A stretch of DNA of 39,403 bases, taken from a virus. Each line of letters begins with the position of its first letter. The stretch's first letter is position 1. Position numbers and translations under genes: made by a program. This document shows, in pieces, positions 14,639-22,509 of this stretch. The DNA lies in the IMG/VR virus record IMGVR_UViG_3300032829_000024, positions 1-39,403 of that record. One strand, given 5' to 3'. The notes under the pieces were generated by a model that was given only the letters and a program-made list of their open reading frames with translations, was not told the origin of the DNA and ran no database searches.

Positions 14639-14917
14639 ATGGCACAGCAAGCAACATGGTTGTATCTCAAGAGTGAAGCGCAACTGTGGACCGTGGGATT
14701 CTACGATCCAAGCGGCAAGTGGCACGCGGAATCAGACCACCATTCTCCTAATCAAGCTGCCGCGAGGGTGAATTATCTCAACGGCGGGAGTCGGAGCGCG
14801 GATTTGCTGGAGGCGTGCCAAGCGGCGCTCGCATATGTCCGTATGCGTGGCGCTGGCAAGGCAGAAATAGCCTCCCGCATCGAGGCTGTTCTCGCCAAGG
14901 CGGTCGGCCATGACTGA
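14639..14917 (+). CDS. Early hypothetical protein (92 aa)
   Basis: ATG at 14639 with AAGGAGG upstream. The first half resembles small phage proteins with LWTVGFYDPSGKWHAESDHHSPNQAA, ending VNYLNGG. The second half is a helical tail (DLLEACQAALAYVRM, EIASRIEAVLAKA) of a kind shared by many short phage proteins. No function known. It overlaps the next small gene by 8 nt. Confidence 0.68.
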   Translation: MAQQATWLYLKSEAQLWTVGFYDPSGKWHAESDHHSPNQAAARVNYLNGGSRSADLLEACQAALAYVRMRGAGKAEIASRIEAVLAKAVGHD

Positions 14918-15011
14918 CCCGCGCCGCTGGGCCTCGCTCATCGGCTGGAGCATCACGGCTGGTCTGTTCCTGGCGGTGGTGGTACTGCTGTTAAGGGGGA
15001 ACTATGAGTAA
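14910..15011 (+). CDS. Single-pass membrane microprotein (33 aa)
   Basis: ATG at 14910 lies inside the end of the previous gene, and the TAA at 15009-15011 lies past the next ATG (15004). The product is MTDPRRW followed by one membrane helix (IGWSITAGLFLAVVVLLL) and RGNYE. The N-terminal positive charges suggest N-in topology. Function unknown. Confidence 0.55.
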   Translation: MTDPRRWASLIGWSITAGLFLAVVVLLLRGNYE

Positions 15012-15342
15012 ATTTGGATGGAGCTTACCACCTGGATGCACAATGGCCGACATTGAGGCTCAATTCGCAGACCGCCCTTGCGGAATTTGCGGGAAATGGG
15101 CTGACGACTGCGAATGCCTGGAATGCCCGACTTGCCAAGCGCAGGGATGTGTTGAGCACCTTCCAATTCAATCACTTGTCGGCACACTCGACCGCTATCA
15201 GTATGTCGTTTCAGTTCTGCAAGCCGAATTAACAAAGCGCGAGGCTGCGCTCGCGGTGAAATGCCGCAAATGCGGGAAGATGTGCCCTGCTGATTTGCGA
15301 GAAGGCATGACGTATTGCGAATCCTGTGAAGATTTCGCCTGA
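15004..15342 (+). CDS. Cys-rich zinc-binding-like protein (112 aa)
   Basis: ATG at 15004 with AAGGGGG upstream. It has two Cys clusters: CGICGKWADDCECLECPTCQAQGC at about 28-50 (quoted in parts: CGICGKW, CECLECPTCQ) and CRKCGKMC with YCESC near the end. A helical linker lies between (YVVSVLQAELTKREAALAV). It probably holds two or more zinc sites. Role unknown. Confidence 0.65.
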   Translation: MSKFGWSLPPGCTMADIEAQFADRPCGICGKWADDCECLECPTCQAQGCVEHLPIQSLVGTLDRYQYVVSVLQAELTKREAALAVKCRKCGKMCPADLREGMTYCESCEDFA

Positions 15343-15354
15343 GAGGAGACGAAC

Positions 15355-15645
15355 ATGGAAGAGAAGCACACGCCGACGCCGTGGAAGTGGATGCCCGGCG
15401 AAGGGCAATTCATCGTGGCTCCTGACGGTACTATTGTTGCTGAGATTCCCTGCCAAGGGGCGAATCCTGCCGATGGGGAATTTATCGCCCGCGCCGTCAA
15501 TGCCCACGAAGATTTGATGACCGCCTTGGAGAGAATCAAGGATTTGTCCGATTATTGGTGCAGTGATTCCACGCTCCATACTCTCTTGAAGGTAATCAAC
15601 GCCAAGGCCGATGCCGCTCTTTCCAAGGCAAAGGAGCAACCGTGA
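15355..15645 (+). CDS. HTPTPW-type phage protein (96 aa)
   Basis: Begins with EEKHTPTPWKWMPGEGQF and continues with IVAPDGTIVAEI, NPADGEFIARAVNAHEDLMTALERI. This matches a very common phage family of unknown function whose members share HTPTPW, a DG turn and FIVRAVNAHDELV. The 3' end overlaps the next gene (GTGA). Confidence 0.78.
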   Translation: MEEKHTPTPWKWMPGEGQFIVAPDGTIVAEIPCQGANPADGEFIARAVNAHEDLMTALERIKDLSDYWCSDSTLHTLLKVINAKADAALSKAKEQP

Positions 15646-15959
15646 ACGCCTGGCTCTGGCTCGCGCTGATGCTCAGCTCTGCCCATGCTGCTGACGGTCT
15701 GACTACCGCAGCCGCACAGGGCCGGGGAGCGTGGGAGTTCAACGTGCGGGACTTCGGCTCTCACCACCCCTCGAATGGGCGCATCGCTGCTACCGAGAGC
15801 CTGTACTTCGGGGCCGAGATGGGGGCGCTGACGTTCACGGAGCGCAACCGACACCGCACAATCCGATGGGCTGGCCGGGCCGGGGCGCTGTTTGCAGCGG
15901 GTTACTTTGGGCACCTGGCCGTGCACAACGCGGGAGTTTGCCGACATGGATGCCGATGA
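15642..15959 (+). CDS. Exported or membrane early protein (105 aa)
   Basis: GTG start at 15642 overlaps the upstream stop. Residues 1-16 form a short signal peptide or membrane anchor (MNAWLWLALMLSSAHA). They are followed by ADGLTTAAAQGRGAWEFN, reminiscent of membrane proteins that begin with D..TT..A....E.N. A second hydrophobic stretch lies at about 80-95 (AGALFAAGYFGHLAV). It might act at the envelope early in infection, for example in superinfection exclusion. This is inference. Confidence 0.58.
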   Translation: MNAWLWLALMLSSAHAADGLTTAAAQGRGAWEFNVRDFGSHHPSNGRIAATESLYFGAEMGALTFTERNRHRTIRWAGRAGALFAAGYFGHLAVHNAGVCRHGCR

Positions 15960-16032
15960 TTTCACGCAGCGTGAACGTAGGGGCGGCTATGTAGCTGGGC
16001 CTTGGGATGCCGCCCGCTCCCAAGGGTACTAG
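15946..16032 (+). CDS. Possible microprotein (28 aa)
   Basis: ATG at 15946 overlaps the previous gene by 14 nt and ends with TAG at 16030-16032, just before the promoter at 16047. Sequence is charged (MDADDFTQRERRGGYVAGPW). No clear Shine-Dalgarno. It may be spurious. Confidence 0.35.
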   Translation: MDADDFTQRERRGGYVAGPWDAARSQGY

Positions 16033-16046
16033 GCGAAATTCGGTAC

Positions 16047-16075
16047 TTGACACATCAATGGAGGACGGGTATATA
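16047..16075 (+). promoter_or_regulatory. Second early rightward sigma70 promoter
   Basis: TTGACA at 16047-16052 and TATATA at 16070-16075, spaced 17 bp. Transcription should start near 16082, about 13 nt before the next ATG at 16095, leaving room for its GGAGG. It would boost the downstream recombination and nuclease genes. Confidence 0.75.
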
Positions 16076-16094
16076 CGAGTCTCGGAGGATCACG

Positions 16095-16403
16095 ATGAAC
16101 CAATACCAGTGGCAGCACAGGCAGCGCGGCACGGCGGTCCTGACGGACGCTGAAAAACATCGCAGGAGCGAAGCGGCGCGTGAGGCTCTTGAAGAAGCGC
16201 AGGCCCGCGCTTGGATGGAAACGATCTGTATGGCCGTGCAGGTTGGGCCAAGCAAGGAAGAAGGCAAGGTGCGAGTGAAGTTTCTAGGACTTCCTGGGTG
16301 TTGCGGACCTGAGTTGAACATCGCACAGGGTACCGCTCTCCAGCTTCACAGGGCGCTGACATCCTACATCCAGACCGGAATTGAGCAGACGGACGAAGCG
16401 TAG
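16095..16403 (+). CDS. Early hypothetical protein (102 aa)
   Basis: ATG at 16095 is chosen because GGAGGATCACG precedes it and the promoter start site lies just upstream. A helical N-terminal half (LTDAEKHRRSEAAREALEEAQARAW) leads to a beta part (KVRVKFLGLPGCCGPELNIAQG) and a final helix. No family recognised. It is the first gene after the second early promoter. Confidence 0.65.
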   Translation: MNQYQWQHRQRGTAVLTDAEKHRRSEAAREALEEAQARAWMETICMAVQVGPSKEEGKVRVKFLGLPGCCGPELNIAQGTALQLHRALTSYIQTGIEQTDEA

Positions 16404-16406
16404 ATC

Positions 16407-16727
16407 ATGCCACACAAACTCAGAGTGACCAGATGCCAGCAGTGCGGCAAGGAAATAAGGCTCACGGGCGATCACCGTAGGCGCGGAATCATCCCGAAGT
16501 ATTGCCTCCCGCCTTTCGGCAGGGAGTCGAGCAGATGCAAGCTGAAAGCCTACTGGGACAGAAAAATCCGCAGGGAGCAAGTGCGGCAATCGGCCACCTA
16601 CGCGGCTCTAGAGACTATCTGGAAAGCCAAACGGGAGTACCGGGCGGAGCGGAAGGCGCAGGAAGCTGTTTGGCTCGATTCGCTGAGGCAGAGAATGGAA
16701 ACGGCGAACAAGGCGCGGGGGCGCTGA
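16407..16727 (+). CDS. Small zinc-finger-like protein (106 aa)
   Basis: The N-terminal 45 residues carry CQQCGKEIRL...YCLPP...RCKLKAYWDRK, the layout of a small zinc finger of the type seen in phage and bacterial CGxC-YC proteins. A long basic helix follows (RREQVRQSATYAALETIWKAKREYRAER). It is likely DNA- or RNA-binding; function unknown. Confidence 0.65.
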   Translation: MPHKLRVTRCQQCGKEIRLTGDHRRRGIIPKYCLPPFGRESSRCKLKAYWDRKIRREQVRQSATYAALETIWKAKREYRAERKAQEAVWLDSLRQRMETANKARGR

Positions 16728-16743
16728 AAGGAGAAAGGGAACC

Positions 16744-16947
16744 ATGAAATGCTACCTCATGGCCGACGCGGAGAACCCACAGGCTTTCCGCATGGCTCGC
16801 AGCAAAGAAGAGGCGCAGGAATTCCTCGCTGGCCACAAGAAATTCACTTGGACGAGGCTGTATGAGCCAGACATCCGCGCAATGGGCTGCACCAAGAAAC
16901 TCCCCACCGGCAAGCAGGTCATTGCCGTCAACCTGGAGATGCGCTGA
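16744..16947 (+). CDS. Small early hypothetical protein (67 aa)
   Basis: ATG at 16744 is preceded by AAAGGAGAAAGGG. Short alpha-beta protein (MKCYLMADAENPQAFRMARS, EEAQEFLAGHKKFTWTRLYEP, GKQVIAVNLEMR). No family recognised. Its TGA overlaps the next ATG. Confidence 0.6.
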   Translation: MKCYLMADAENPQAFRMARSKEEAQEFLAGHKKFTWTRLYEPDIRAMGCTKKLPTGKQVIAVNLEMR

Positions 16948-17185
16948 TGAAAGTCCAACCCTACCGCGTGAGGCGGAACTTTCCCGACCTGCCCACCTAC
17001 GACCCGCTCCCAGAGGCCGACTGGCCGGAGTGGGCGGAACTGCAGGTCGAGGCTGAGAAGATGCAGCGTCTAGAGGCCGTCGAGCGCAATCACTCACGGC
17101 GCGGCGCTCACCTATTGGGGTGGGTGGGGATTGCCGTGATTGTGGCCGCGTTCGTGGCGATGTGGATTGCGGCGGGAGAACACTG

Positions 17186-17186
<1 letters not shown>
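16947..17186 (+). CDS. C-tail-anchored small membrane protein (79 aa)
   Basis: The soluble front (about 1-50) is charged with a short helix (EWAELQVEAEKMQRLEAVER). One membrane helix spans about 56-75 (LLGWVGIAVIVAAFVAMWIAA), leaving a three-residue tail. It is coupled on both sides by TGATG overlaps. Function unknown. Confidence 0.6.
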
Positions 17187-17775
<589 letters not shown>

Positions 17776-17776
<1 letters not shown>

Positions 17777-18012
17777 TGGCCGAACACGAATACCACCCCC
17801 TCTACACCGACCGCATGACCTTTGAGGACCAGGAGGACGAAGAAATGGACGACGCACAGGAACGCGACCTCAAGGCCGTGTCGTGGCCCTTCGAGCAGCT
17901 AGCCAAAGCCTTCGACACTCCGGCGCGGCGGTTGCTTGCCAGTGAGCGCGTTACCAGACTCTTGGAGGAATGGAGGAAAGAAGATGGCGACACAAATCAT
18001 CCCAACGAGTGA
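17776..18012 (+). CDS. Acidic early hypothetical protein (78 aa)
   Basis: TAATG overlap with the upstream stop. Acidic front (TFEDQEDEEMDDAQERDLK), then a helical part (WPFEQLAKAFDTPARRLLASERVTRLLEEWRKEDG). No family recognised. It overlaps the next gene by 29 nt. Confidence 0.58.
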
Positions 18013-18772
18013 ACAGCAGCGCATTGAGGCTACCCTTGTACCGCTGAAGCAAAGGGTAGCGGCTATCGTGGAGCATGGCGTAACCACGGCTTCTGAATAC
18101 GCCGACGCCGGGGACGTGCTGCGCGAAATCAAGGGCCAAGAGAAAACCGCGCAGGGAATCTTGAAGCCCTACGTGGACATCGCCAAGCGAGCTTGGGAGG
18201 ATGCCAAGGCGCAGATGGACCGGCAGGTCAATCCATTCTCGCAACTCAAAGAGATGGTCAGCCGCCCGATGGAAGCCTATGCCGCTGAGGAACGCCGCAA
18301 GGCAGAGATGGAACAGGCGCGGCAACGTGAGGAAGCCCGCAAAGAGGCAGCCCGCATCGCTGAGGAACAGCGCAAGGCAGCCGAGGCACAGGCGGCAGAG
18401 GAACGCAAAAAGAGACTAGCTGAGATTGAATTCCAGAAAGGCATCGGGGAACTCAAGAAGAAAGAGGCCGCCGAGTTGGCCCGGCAAGCAAAAGAACAAG
18501 AGGAGCGCGACAGGGAAGCAGCCCGCATCGCGGCAGAGCGGCAGGCAATGGAAGTCGCATCCGTGGTCGTTGAGGCCAACATTCCCAAAGTGGCCGGTAT
18601 CAAACGGCGCGTGAATTACAAGTTCCGAGTCGTGGATGCTGCAAAGATTCCCCACGCTTACCTGATGCCCGATTTGGTGAAGATCGGAGAGATGGTTCGC
18701 AGAACAAAGAACACCGCAAAAGCCGAGGCCGAGTGCCCCGGTATCGAAGCCTACGAGGAGGATTCAGTATGA
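17984..18772 (+). CDS. Coiled-coil protein of the recombination module (262 aa)
   Basis: ATG at 17984 follows GGAGGAAAGAAG. The N-terminal part (10-95) has TLVPLKQRVAAIVEHGVTTASEY and YVDIAKRAWEDAKAQMD. A long Glu/Arg/Ala/Lys coiled coil spans about 95-190. The C-terminal domain (about 195-262) ends NYKFRVVDAAKIPHAYLMPD...GIEAYEEDSV. Proteins of this architecture commonly lie beside ERF or RecT genes in phages, as here. The role is probably in recombination or replication; not proven. Confidence 0.68.
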   Translation: MATQIIPTSEQQRIEATLVPLKQRVAAIVEHGVTTASEYADAGDVLREIKGQEKTAQGILKPYVDIAKRAWEDAKAQMDRQVNPFSQLKEMVSRPMEAYAAEERRKAEMEQARQREEARKEAARIAEEQRKAAEAQAAEERKKRLAEIEFQKGIGELKKKEAAELARQAKEQEERDREAARIAAERQAMEVASVVVEANIPKVAGIKRRVNYKFRVVDAAKIPHAYLMPDLVKIGEMVRRTKNTAKAEAECPGIEAYEEDSV

Positions 18773-19581
18773 ACGAAGAAATCAAACAGCAGGAACTCCC
18801 GCAACCGCCTGATGATTATTTTGACCCTGGTGTTGAGGAACTGCCTGCCCCCCATCCGGTGCGAGTAACAAGGAGCGCAACCTTCGGGAAGCTAGCGGCA
18901 GCTTTGGCAAAGGCTCAGATGGAATTTGAGCCAATCAAGAAGGACTTGGAGAACCCTTACTACAAGTCGAAATACGCGGACCTTGCGAACGTCATTTCAG
19001 CCACTCAGCCTGCCCTTGCCAAAAATGGGCTGGTCGTTATCCAGTTGCCGAATGTCAGCATCGAGGCGCGGCAGATGACCCTAACAACCCTCCTGCTTCA
19101 TTCCTCAGATGAGTGGCTATCGAACGAACTGACCCTTCCGGCCATCATGGACGGGCGCGACGGAAAGCAGCGATTCGATTCTCAAAGCGTGGGCGCGGCA
19201 ATGACCTACGCTCGGCGTTACGCCTACCAAGCCATCGTTGGGGTTGCCGCTGAATGCGATGACGACGGAAACCTTGCCAGGGGAGGTGGCACAAAGCAAG
19301 CCGCCCAGGATGTAGCTAACAAGAAGCTGGCCGATGCCGCCGTGAAAGTGAAGGCAGGAGCCTCCCTGTTCTGCGCGTGGGACGATGCGGAGCAAAAGGG
19401 CTATATCACGGGCGATAAAGACCTGATGAGCCTCAATCGGGAACTGCTGCTCTACAAGGGCAAGTGGAACCAGAAAGAAGGGGCTGTCATCGTGGACGCC
19501 GACGGCCTGGAGGCCCTGAAGTTTGAGTTTGGAGAGCGCAAGGTGCCGTTCAAGGTGCTGTTGAAACCCAAGGCAAGCTAG
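18769..19581 (+). CDS. erf: ERF-family single-strand annealing protein (270 aa)
   Basis: ATG at 18769 has GAGGAGG upstream and overlaps the previous stop. Residues about 30-165 carry the ERF core: LAAALAKAQMEFEPIKKDLENP, YKSKYADLANVISATQPALAKNGL, LTTLLLHSSDEWLS, QSVGAAMTYARRYA and the closing ECDDDGN. A C-terminal domain of about 90 residues follows (ITGDKDLMSLNRELLLYKGKWNQ). It anneals complementary strands in phage recombination, which can circularise or repair terminally redundant genomes, as Erf does in P22. Confidence 0.9.
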   Translation: MNEEIKQQELPQPPDDYFDPGVEELPAPHPVRVTRSATFGKLAAALAKAQMEFEPIKKDLENPYYKSKYADLANVISATQPALAKNGLVVIQLPNVSIEARQMTLTTLLLHSSDEWLSNELTLPAIMDGRDGKQRFDSQSVGAAMTYARRYAYQAIVGVAAECDDDGNLARGGGTKQAAQDVANKKLADAAVKVKAGASLFCAWDDAEQKGYITGDKDLMSLNRELLLYKGKWNQKEGAVIVDADGLEALKFEFGERKVPFKVLLKPKAS

Positions 19582-19877
19582 TGTCGAGAGCCAAGCACAC
19601 CCGCGAAGAACTCCACGCCGCGATTGACGAGTTGCCGGACGCAACCGTGGCGGATGGAATCGTGCTGCTGGCCCCGCGCACTGAGAACCGCTACCGGCAG
19701 AAACATCCTCAGAAACGGTTTGTGCTGGTCTGCGATGACGATGTGGCCGCGAGGCTGTACGCCCAGAAAGAGCGATGGTTCAGCATCGTGGTCAACAAAG
19801 GCCACGCTTTGGACATGATGTGCGCCCTGTGGGAGAAGGTGAAGAACGAGCAGTTGGAGGATTGGAGGGACCAGTGA
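19581..19877 (+). CDS. Early hypothetical protein (98 aa)
   Basis: GTG at 19581 overlaps the ERF stop (TAGTG). Alpha-beta protein with REELHAAIDELPDATVADGIVLLAPR, a basic region (RYRQKHPQKRFVLVCDDDVAARLY) and a final helix. No family recognised. It is coupled to the annealing protein, so it may be an accessory factor. Confidence 0.6.
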   Translation: MSRAKHTREELHAAIDELPDATVADGIVLLAPRTENRYRQKHPQKRFVLVCDDDVAARLYAQKERWFSIVVNKGHALDMMCALWEKVKNEQLEDWRDQ

Positions 19878-20101
19878 AAACCGAGTGGACGCCAGAGAGC
19901 TTTAAGGAATTCCTTAGGAGACATGGGACTCTTGGGCCGTGGATAGGGCCGAAGGACGCGAAGCCCTACAACACTTGCGTTGACGGTTGGTTGAATCTGG
20001 AAACTATCTGCGACGAACTGAACGCCCGCGATGCCGATAACACGCTTCCGGACTCGATCAAAGAAGCCCTAAACAACGGGGATGGGACATATCGGCCATG
20101 A
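19874..20101 (+). CDS. Early hypothetical protein (75 aa)
   Basis: GTG at 19874 forms a GTGA overlap. Begins MKTEWTPESFKEFLRRHGTLGPW, then NLETICDELNARDADNTLPDSIKEAL. Mostly helical and acidic. No family recognised. Confidence 0.6.
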   Translation: MKTEWTPESFKEFLRRHGTLGPWIGPKDAKPYNTCVDGWLNLETICDELNARDADNTLPDSIKEALNNGDGTYRP

Positions 20102-20250
20102 GCAATCCTAAACTCTGCGGCGCACGCCCGCACGCCGAAAGCAAGGCCATAGTGACGCGCTGTCACTGCGGCCAATACTTGCGTGAATTCCTGGGATACC
20201 TGTTTTGCGACAACATGAGTTGCCCACAGCGGCCAGTGAGGTTGCCATGA
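20098..20250 (+). CDS. Cys-rich zinc-binding-like microprotein (50 aa)
   Basis: ATG at 20098 and TGA at 20248-20250, with ATGA overlaps at both ends. Contains RCHCGQYL and LFCDNMSCPQ, two CxC/CxxxxC-type knuckles 20 residues apart, consistent with one zinc ribbon. Function unknown. Confidence 0.58.
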   Translation: MSNPKLCGARPHAESKAIVTRCHCGQYLREFLGYLFCDNMSCPQRPVRLP

Positions 20251-20456
20251 GCCACGCCTCCCAGAAGGAACGCCTCCTCGCTTTGCTGCAATCGAAGCCT
20301 GTCGTGACGCTGCCAGAGATTCTGGACCTACGCATAGCGAGCCACAGCCGCCGAATGACCGACATCCGCAAGGAATGGATTGTCGAACGTCTGCCGGATG
20401 TGTGGGTGGGCGAACAGCGGCGGACCAGTTACCGGCTGGTGGGCAAGAAACCGTGA
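20247..20456 (+). CDS. Winged-helix DNA-binding protein (69 aa)
   Basis: The whole protein fits a small winged helix: QKERLLALLQSKPVVTLPEI, LRIASHSRRMTDIRKEWIVERL, and a wing RRTSYRLVGKK. This resembles the helix-turn-helix (HTH_39-type) proteins common in phage early regions. It may regulate transcription or act in replication. Confidence 0.7.
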   Translation: MSHASQKERLLALLQSKPVVTLPEILDLRIASHSRRMTDIRKEWIVERLPDVWVGEQRRTSYRLVGKKP

Positions 20457-20602
20457 AGCAAGAGAAGCAAATCCGCAAGCGGCTCTCTGAGCTTCGCCGG
20501 CGCCTGAAGCGGTACGTCAAGGCCGGAGGCAATCTGTTGGGCGTGATGCTCGCGCAAGCGGCAGAGGAGCAACTTGTGTGGGTTCTTAAGGGGAAAAAGT
20601 GA
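20453..20602 (+). CDS. Small basic helical protein (49 aa)
   Basis: GTG at 20453 makes a GTGA overlap with the winged-helix gene. Basic helix (KQEKQIRKRLSELRRRLKRYV) and a hydrophobic helix (GGNLLGVMLAQAAEEQLVWVL). No family recognised. It is coupled to the nuclease gene by a second GTGA. Confidence 0.55.
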   Translation: MKQEKQIRKRLSELRRRLKRYVKAGGNLLGVMLAQAAEEQLVWVLKGKK

Positions 20603-20928
20603 AGCGCACCGAAGCCAGCCTGTGCCTCGAAGCCGCCCTGGTGGAGGTCTTTGGGGTGTGTCAGGCCGAGTTCAAGTTCTGCCCAGACCGGAAGTTCAGG
20701 GCCGACTTTGCGGTGTGCCTTGAGCGTCTGCTGCTGGAAATCAACGGCGGGGCTTTCACCCAAGGCCGTCACACGCGCGGCACAGGCTACGTGCGGGACA
20801 TGGAAAAGAGAAATCTTGGCACAATCCTGGGCTGGTCGTGGCTGGAGTTTACGCCTGAGCAGTGCGAGAACGGCAACGCCAAGGAAACGCTCATCGCCTG
20901 GAAGGTGGCCCATGCTGGCAAACATTGA
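20599..20928 (+). CDS. PD-(D/E)XK-type nuclease (109 aa)
   Basis: GTG at 20599. FRADFAVCLERLLLEINGG supplies the D...ExN pattern of the PD-(D/E)XK fold. It is followed by GAFTQGRHTRGTGYVRDMEKRN and LGWSWLEFTPEQ, a layout like Vsr/DUF559-type nucleases with a conserved Gly-Arg-His and Arg-Asp/Lys-Asn pair. It may act as a resolvase or in host DNA breakdown. It lies beside an HNH nuclease and the ERF module, pointing to DNA processing. Confidence 0.75.
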   Translation: MKRTEASLCLEAALVEVFGVCQAEFKFCPDRKFRADFAVCLERLLLEINGGAFTQGRHTRGTGYVRDMEKRNLGTILGWSWLEFTPEQCENGNAKETLIAWKVAHAGKH

Positions 20929-21265
20929 CGTGGAAGCAACGCAGGCCCGCAAGTTCAAGTCGAAGCGCAGCAGGGTGCTGCTCGATGGGCGAGAGATTCT
21001 TGGCAAGCCGGACTGGAAGCAGCGCAAGGCGGAACTGTGGGCGCGGTGTGGGGGGCGCTGCGAGCATGAGGACCACGTACAGGATTCTTTTGCGCCGCGA
21101 GATACTCCGAAGCTCCTGCATATTCGATGCTTCCGTGTGGCCCACGACCCTCACCACATCATTCCCCGCAGCAAGAAGCGCGACGACCGTCTCTCGAACC
21201 TTCAGGCACTTTGTAGATTTCACCACCGGCTGGTAGACCAGAGGAAGATTGGAGGGAGGAAATAA
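20912..21265 (+). CDS. HNH endonuclease (117 aa)
   Basis: ATG at 20912 overlaps the previous gene by 17 nt. The core is WARCGGRCEHED (zinc Cys pair), HDPHHIIPRSKKRDDRLSNLQALCRFHHRLVD, which includes the HH, N and H of the beta-beta-alpha-metal fold. The front is basic (ARKFKSKRSRVLLDGREILG). It could be a packaging-linked or early nuclease. It is far from terL here, which favours an early DNA-processing or mobile role. Confidence 0.85.
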   Translation: MLANIDVEATQARKFKSKRSRVLLDGREILGKPDWKQRKAELWARCGGRCEHEDHVQDSFAPRDTPKLLHIRCFRVAHDPHHIIPRSKKRDDRLSNLQALCRFHHRLVDQRKIGGRK

Positions 21266-21459
21266 TGGACTACATCTTGGTTCCGGGTTCTCAACAGAGG
21301 GACGCTCTGCGTGAAGCATTTACGACGCTGTACGCTCTGTCGTGCCTGAAAGATGGGATGTTTACGCCCATCGCTAGCATGGCGAGCCGAAGTAAAGAAC
21401 TCCTGATTGAAGCCTTCCCCGAGGCGGAGCGTTGGCAAGAAGCTCTGAAGTCAAGGTGA
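21265..21459 (+). CDS. Small helical early protein (64 aa)
   Basis: TAATG overlap with the HNH gene. Sequence includes QQRDALREAFTTLYALSCLK and SKELLIEAFPEAERWQEALK. No family recognised. Confidence 0.55.
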   Translation: MDYILVPGSQQRDALREAFTTLYALSCLKDGMFTPIASMASRSKELLIEAFPEAERWQEALKSR

Positions 21460-21462
21460 GCC

Positions 21463-21684
21463 ATGCGCTGCCGCTATCACGTCAGCGTGGATCTGGAGCC
21501 GTACCTTCAGCACTCGGAGCCACGGGCAGGCGCAACCGGGAGGCTGATTCCCACGCGCGTCGCCCTGAGATGCCCGGTCGTGCAGAATGGCCTGCGCTGC
21601 CCGTATGTGGACCAGGCCGAGGCGATTTGTGATCCCAAGCAGGAGACCCGGCGGTGGCAGGAGAAGGATTGGATGGAGTTGTGA
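21463..21684 (+). CDS. Small early hypothetical protein (73 aa)
   Basis: ATG at 21463 follows the upstream TGA by 3 nt. Contains several Cys (MRCRYHVSV, ALRCPVVQNGLRCPYVD, AICDPKQE), perhaps a metal site. No family recognised. Confidence 0.52.
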   Translation: MRCRYHVSVDLEPYLQHSEPRAGATGRLIPTRVALRCPVVQNGLRCPYVDQAEAICDPKQETRRWQEKDWMEL

Positions 21685-21696
21685 AAGGGGCTTGCA

Positions 21697-22161
21697 ATGA
21701 GGCGCATCTTGGGATACGATTTGCGTAGCCTGCGTAGGAATTGCGGGGGCGGCGTGCTGGTAAGGCTGCCTTTGCCGGTTGCTCCCGGCCACGCCCCCAA
21801 TTTTTCTACCAGAGTAACCGGCAAATATGCTCAACCATTTCCGGCCGTCTCGACCGTCACTCGGCCCCTTTGGGGGAATGACTGGCTTGGTGTTTCGGCT
21901 CACTCGAAGGATGCTTGCAACGCTTCAGGATACACGACGGACACCATGCCGTCCCTACATGACTGCGGCGGTTCGACGAGCATCCTTCCGGTGGGCCGAA
22001 GTGGTGCAGTCTGTATGCGCGAAACCCGGGCAACGGGCAGCTACTCGATGCTGCGCAACGGATACGTCCCGGTCGAATCTGGTCTGCCGCAAGGCATAAG
22101 ACTTACTAAGCGCAAGCAGGCTTCTCGGGCTAAGACCAGAAGGGAATCCGTTTCTCTGTAG
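21697..22161 (+). CDS. Uncertain early protein (154 aa)
   Basis: ATG at 21697 has AAGGGG about 7 nt upstream, and the frame stays open for 465 bp. Composition is plausible but without any domain I recognise (VLVRLPLPVAPGHAPNF, WGNDWLGVSAHSKDACNASG, YVPVESGLPQGIRLTKRKQ). The region also holds an inverted repeat at 21771-21825. The stretch could instead be a structured RNA or a decayed gene. I lean slightly towards coding because the other frames look worse. Confidence 0.42.
   Translation: MRRILGYDLRSLRRNCGGGVLVRLPLPVAPGHAPNFSTRVTGKYAQPFPAVSTVTRPLWGNDWLGVSAHSKDACNASGYTTDTMPSLHDCGGSTSILPVGRSGAVCMRETRATGSYSMLRNGYVPVESGLPQGIRLTKRKQASRAKTRRESVSL
21771..21825. repeat. Perfect 10-bp inverted repeat
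   Basis: TTTGCCGGTT at 21771-21780 and AACCGGCAAA at 21816-21825, with a 35-nt loop that includes a GC-rich part and the run ATTTTTCT. It could be a recombination site, a protein-binding dyad or an RNA hairpin. No role shown. Confidence 0.5.
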
Positions 22162-22216
22162 GGGTCTGAGGTTTCCTTTGCTCAGAGGCCTCGCATTACC
22201 GGGATGAGGGGGAAGC

Positions 22217-22432
22217 ATGAAAGGCAACATTGCAAGCACACAAGGAAAGCTGAGATGGCTGAAACGCCACCGCTACCAGCTTAAGAACTCCGAGATTGGC
22301 TGGTGGGTTGATGGTGCGTGCGGTTTCCTTGTGAGCGGCTATTTCAAGTACCGGCACGAGGCAATAAAAACCGCGTTTGAAAGAGTACGCGAGGCCAAAG
22401 CGAAAGACGAGCATCCGACGTGGCTATTTTGA
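22217..22432 (+). CDS. Small basic early protein (71 aa)
   Basis: ATG at 22217 follows GAGGGGGAAGC. Basic, with TQGKLRWLKRHRYQLKNSEIG, a beta hairpin (WWVDGACGFLVSGYFKY) and a helix (AIKTAFERVREAKAKDE). No family recognised. The next 77 bp hold no gene. Confidence 0.6.
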   Translation: MKGNIASTQGKLRWLKRHRYQLKNSEIGWWVDGACGFLVSGYFKYRHEAIKTAFERVREAKAKDEHPTWLF

Positions 22433-22509
22433 GCGCCAGCGTGAACGAGCAACTTTCACTCTAGGATTTGTTCGGCGGTTGGCGGGAATCTACCAGCGGG
22501 AGGGAAGCG

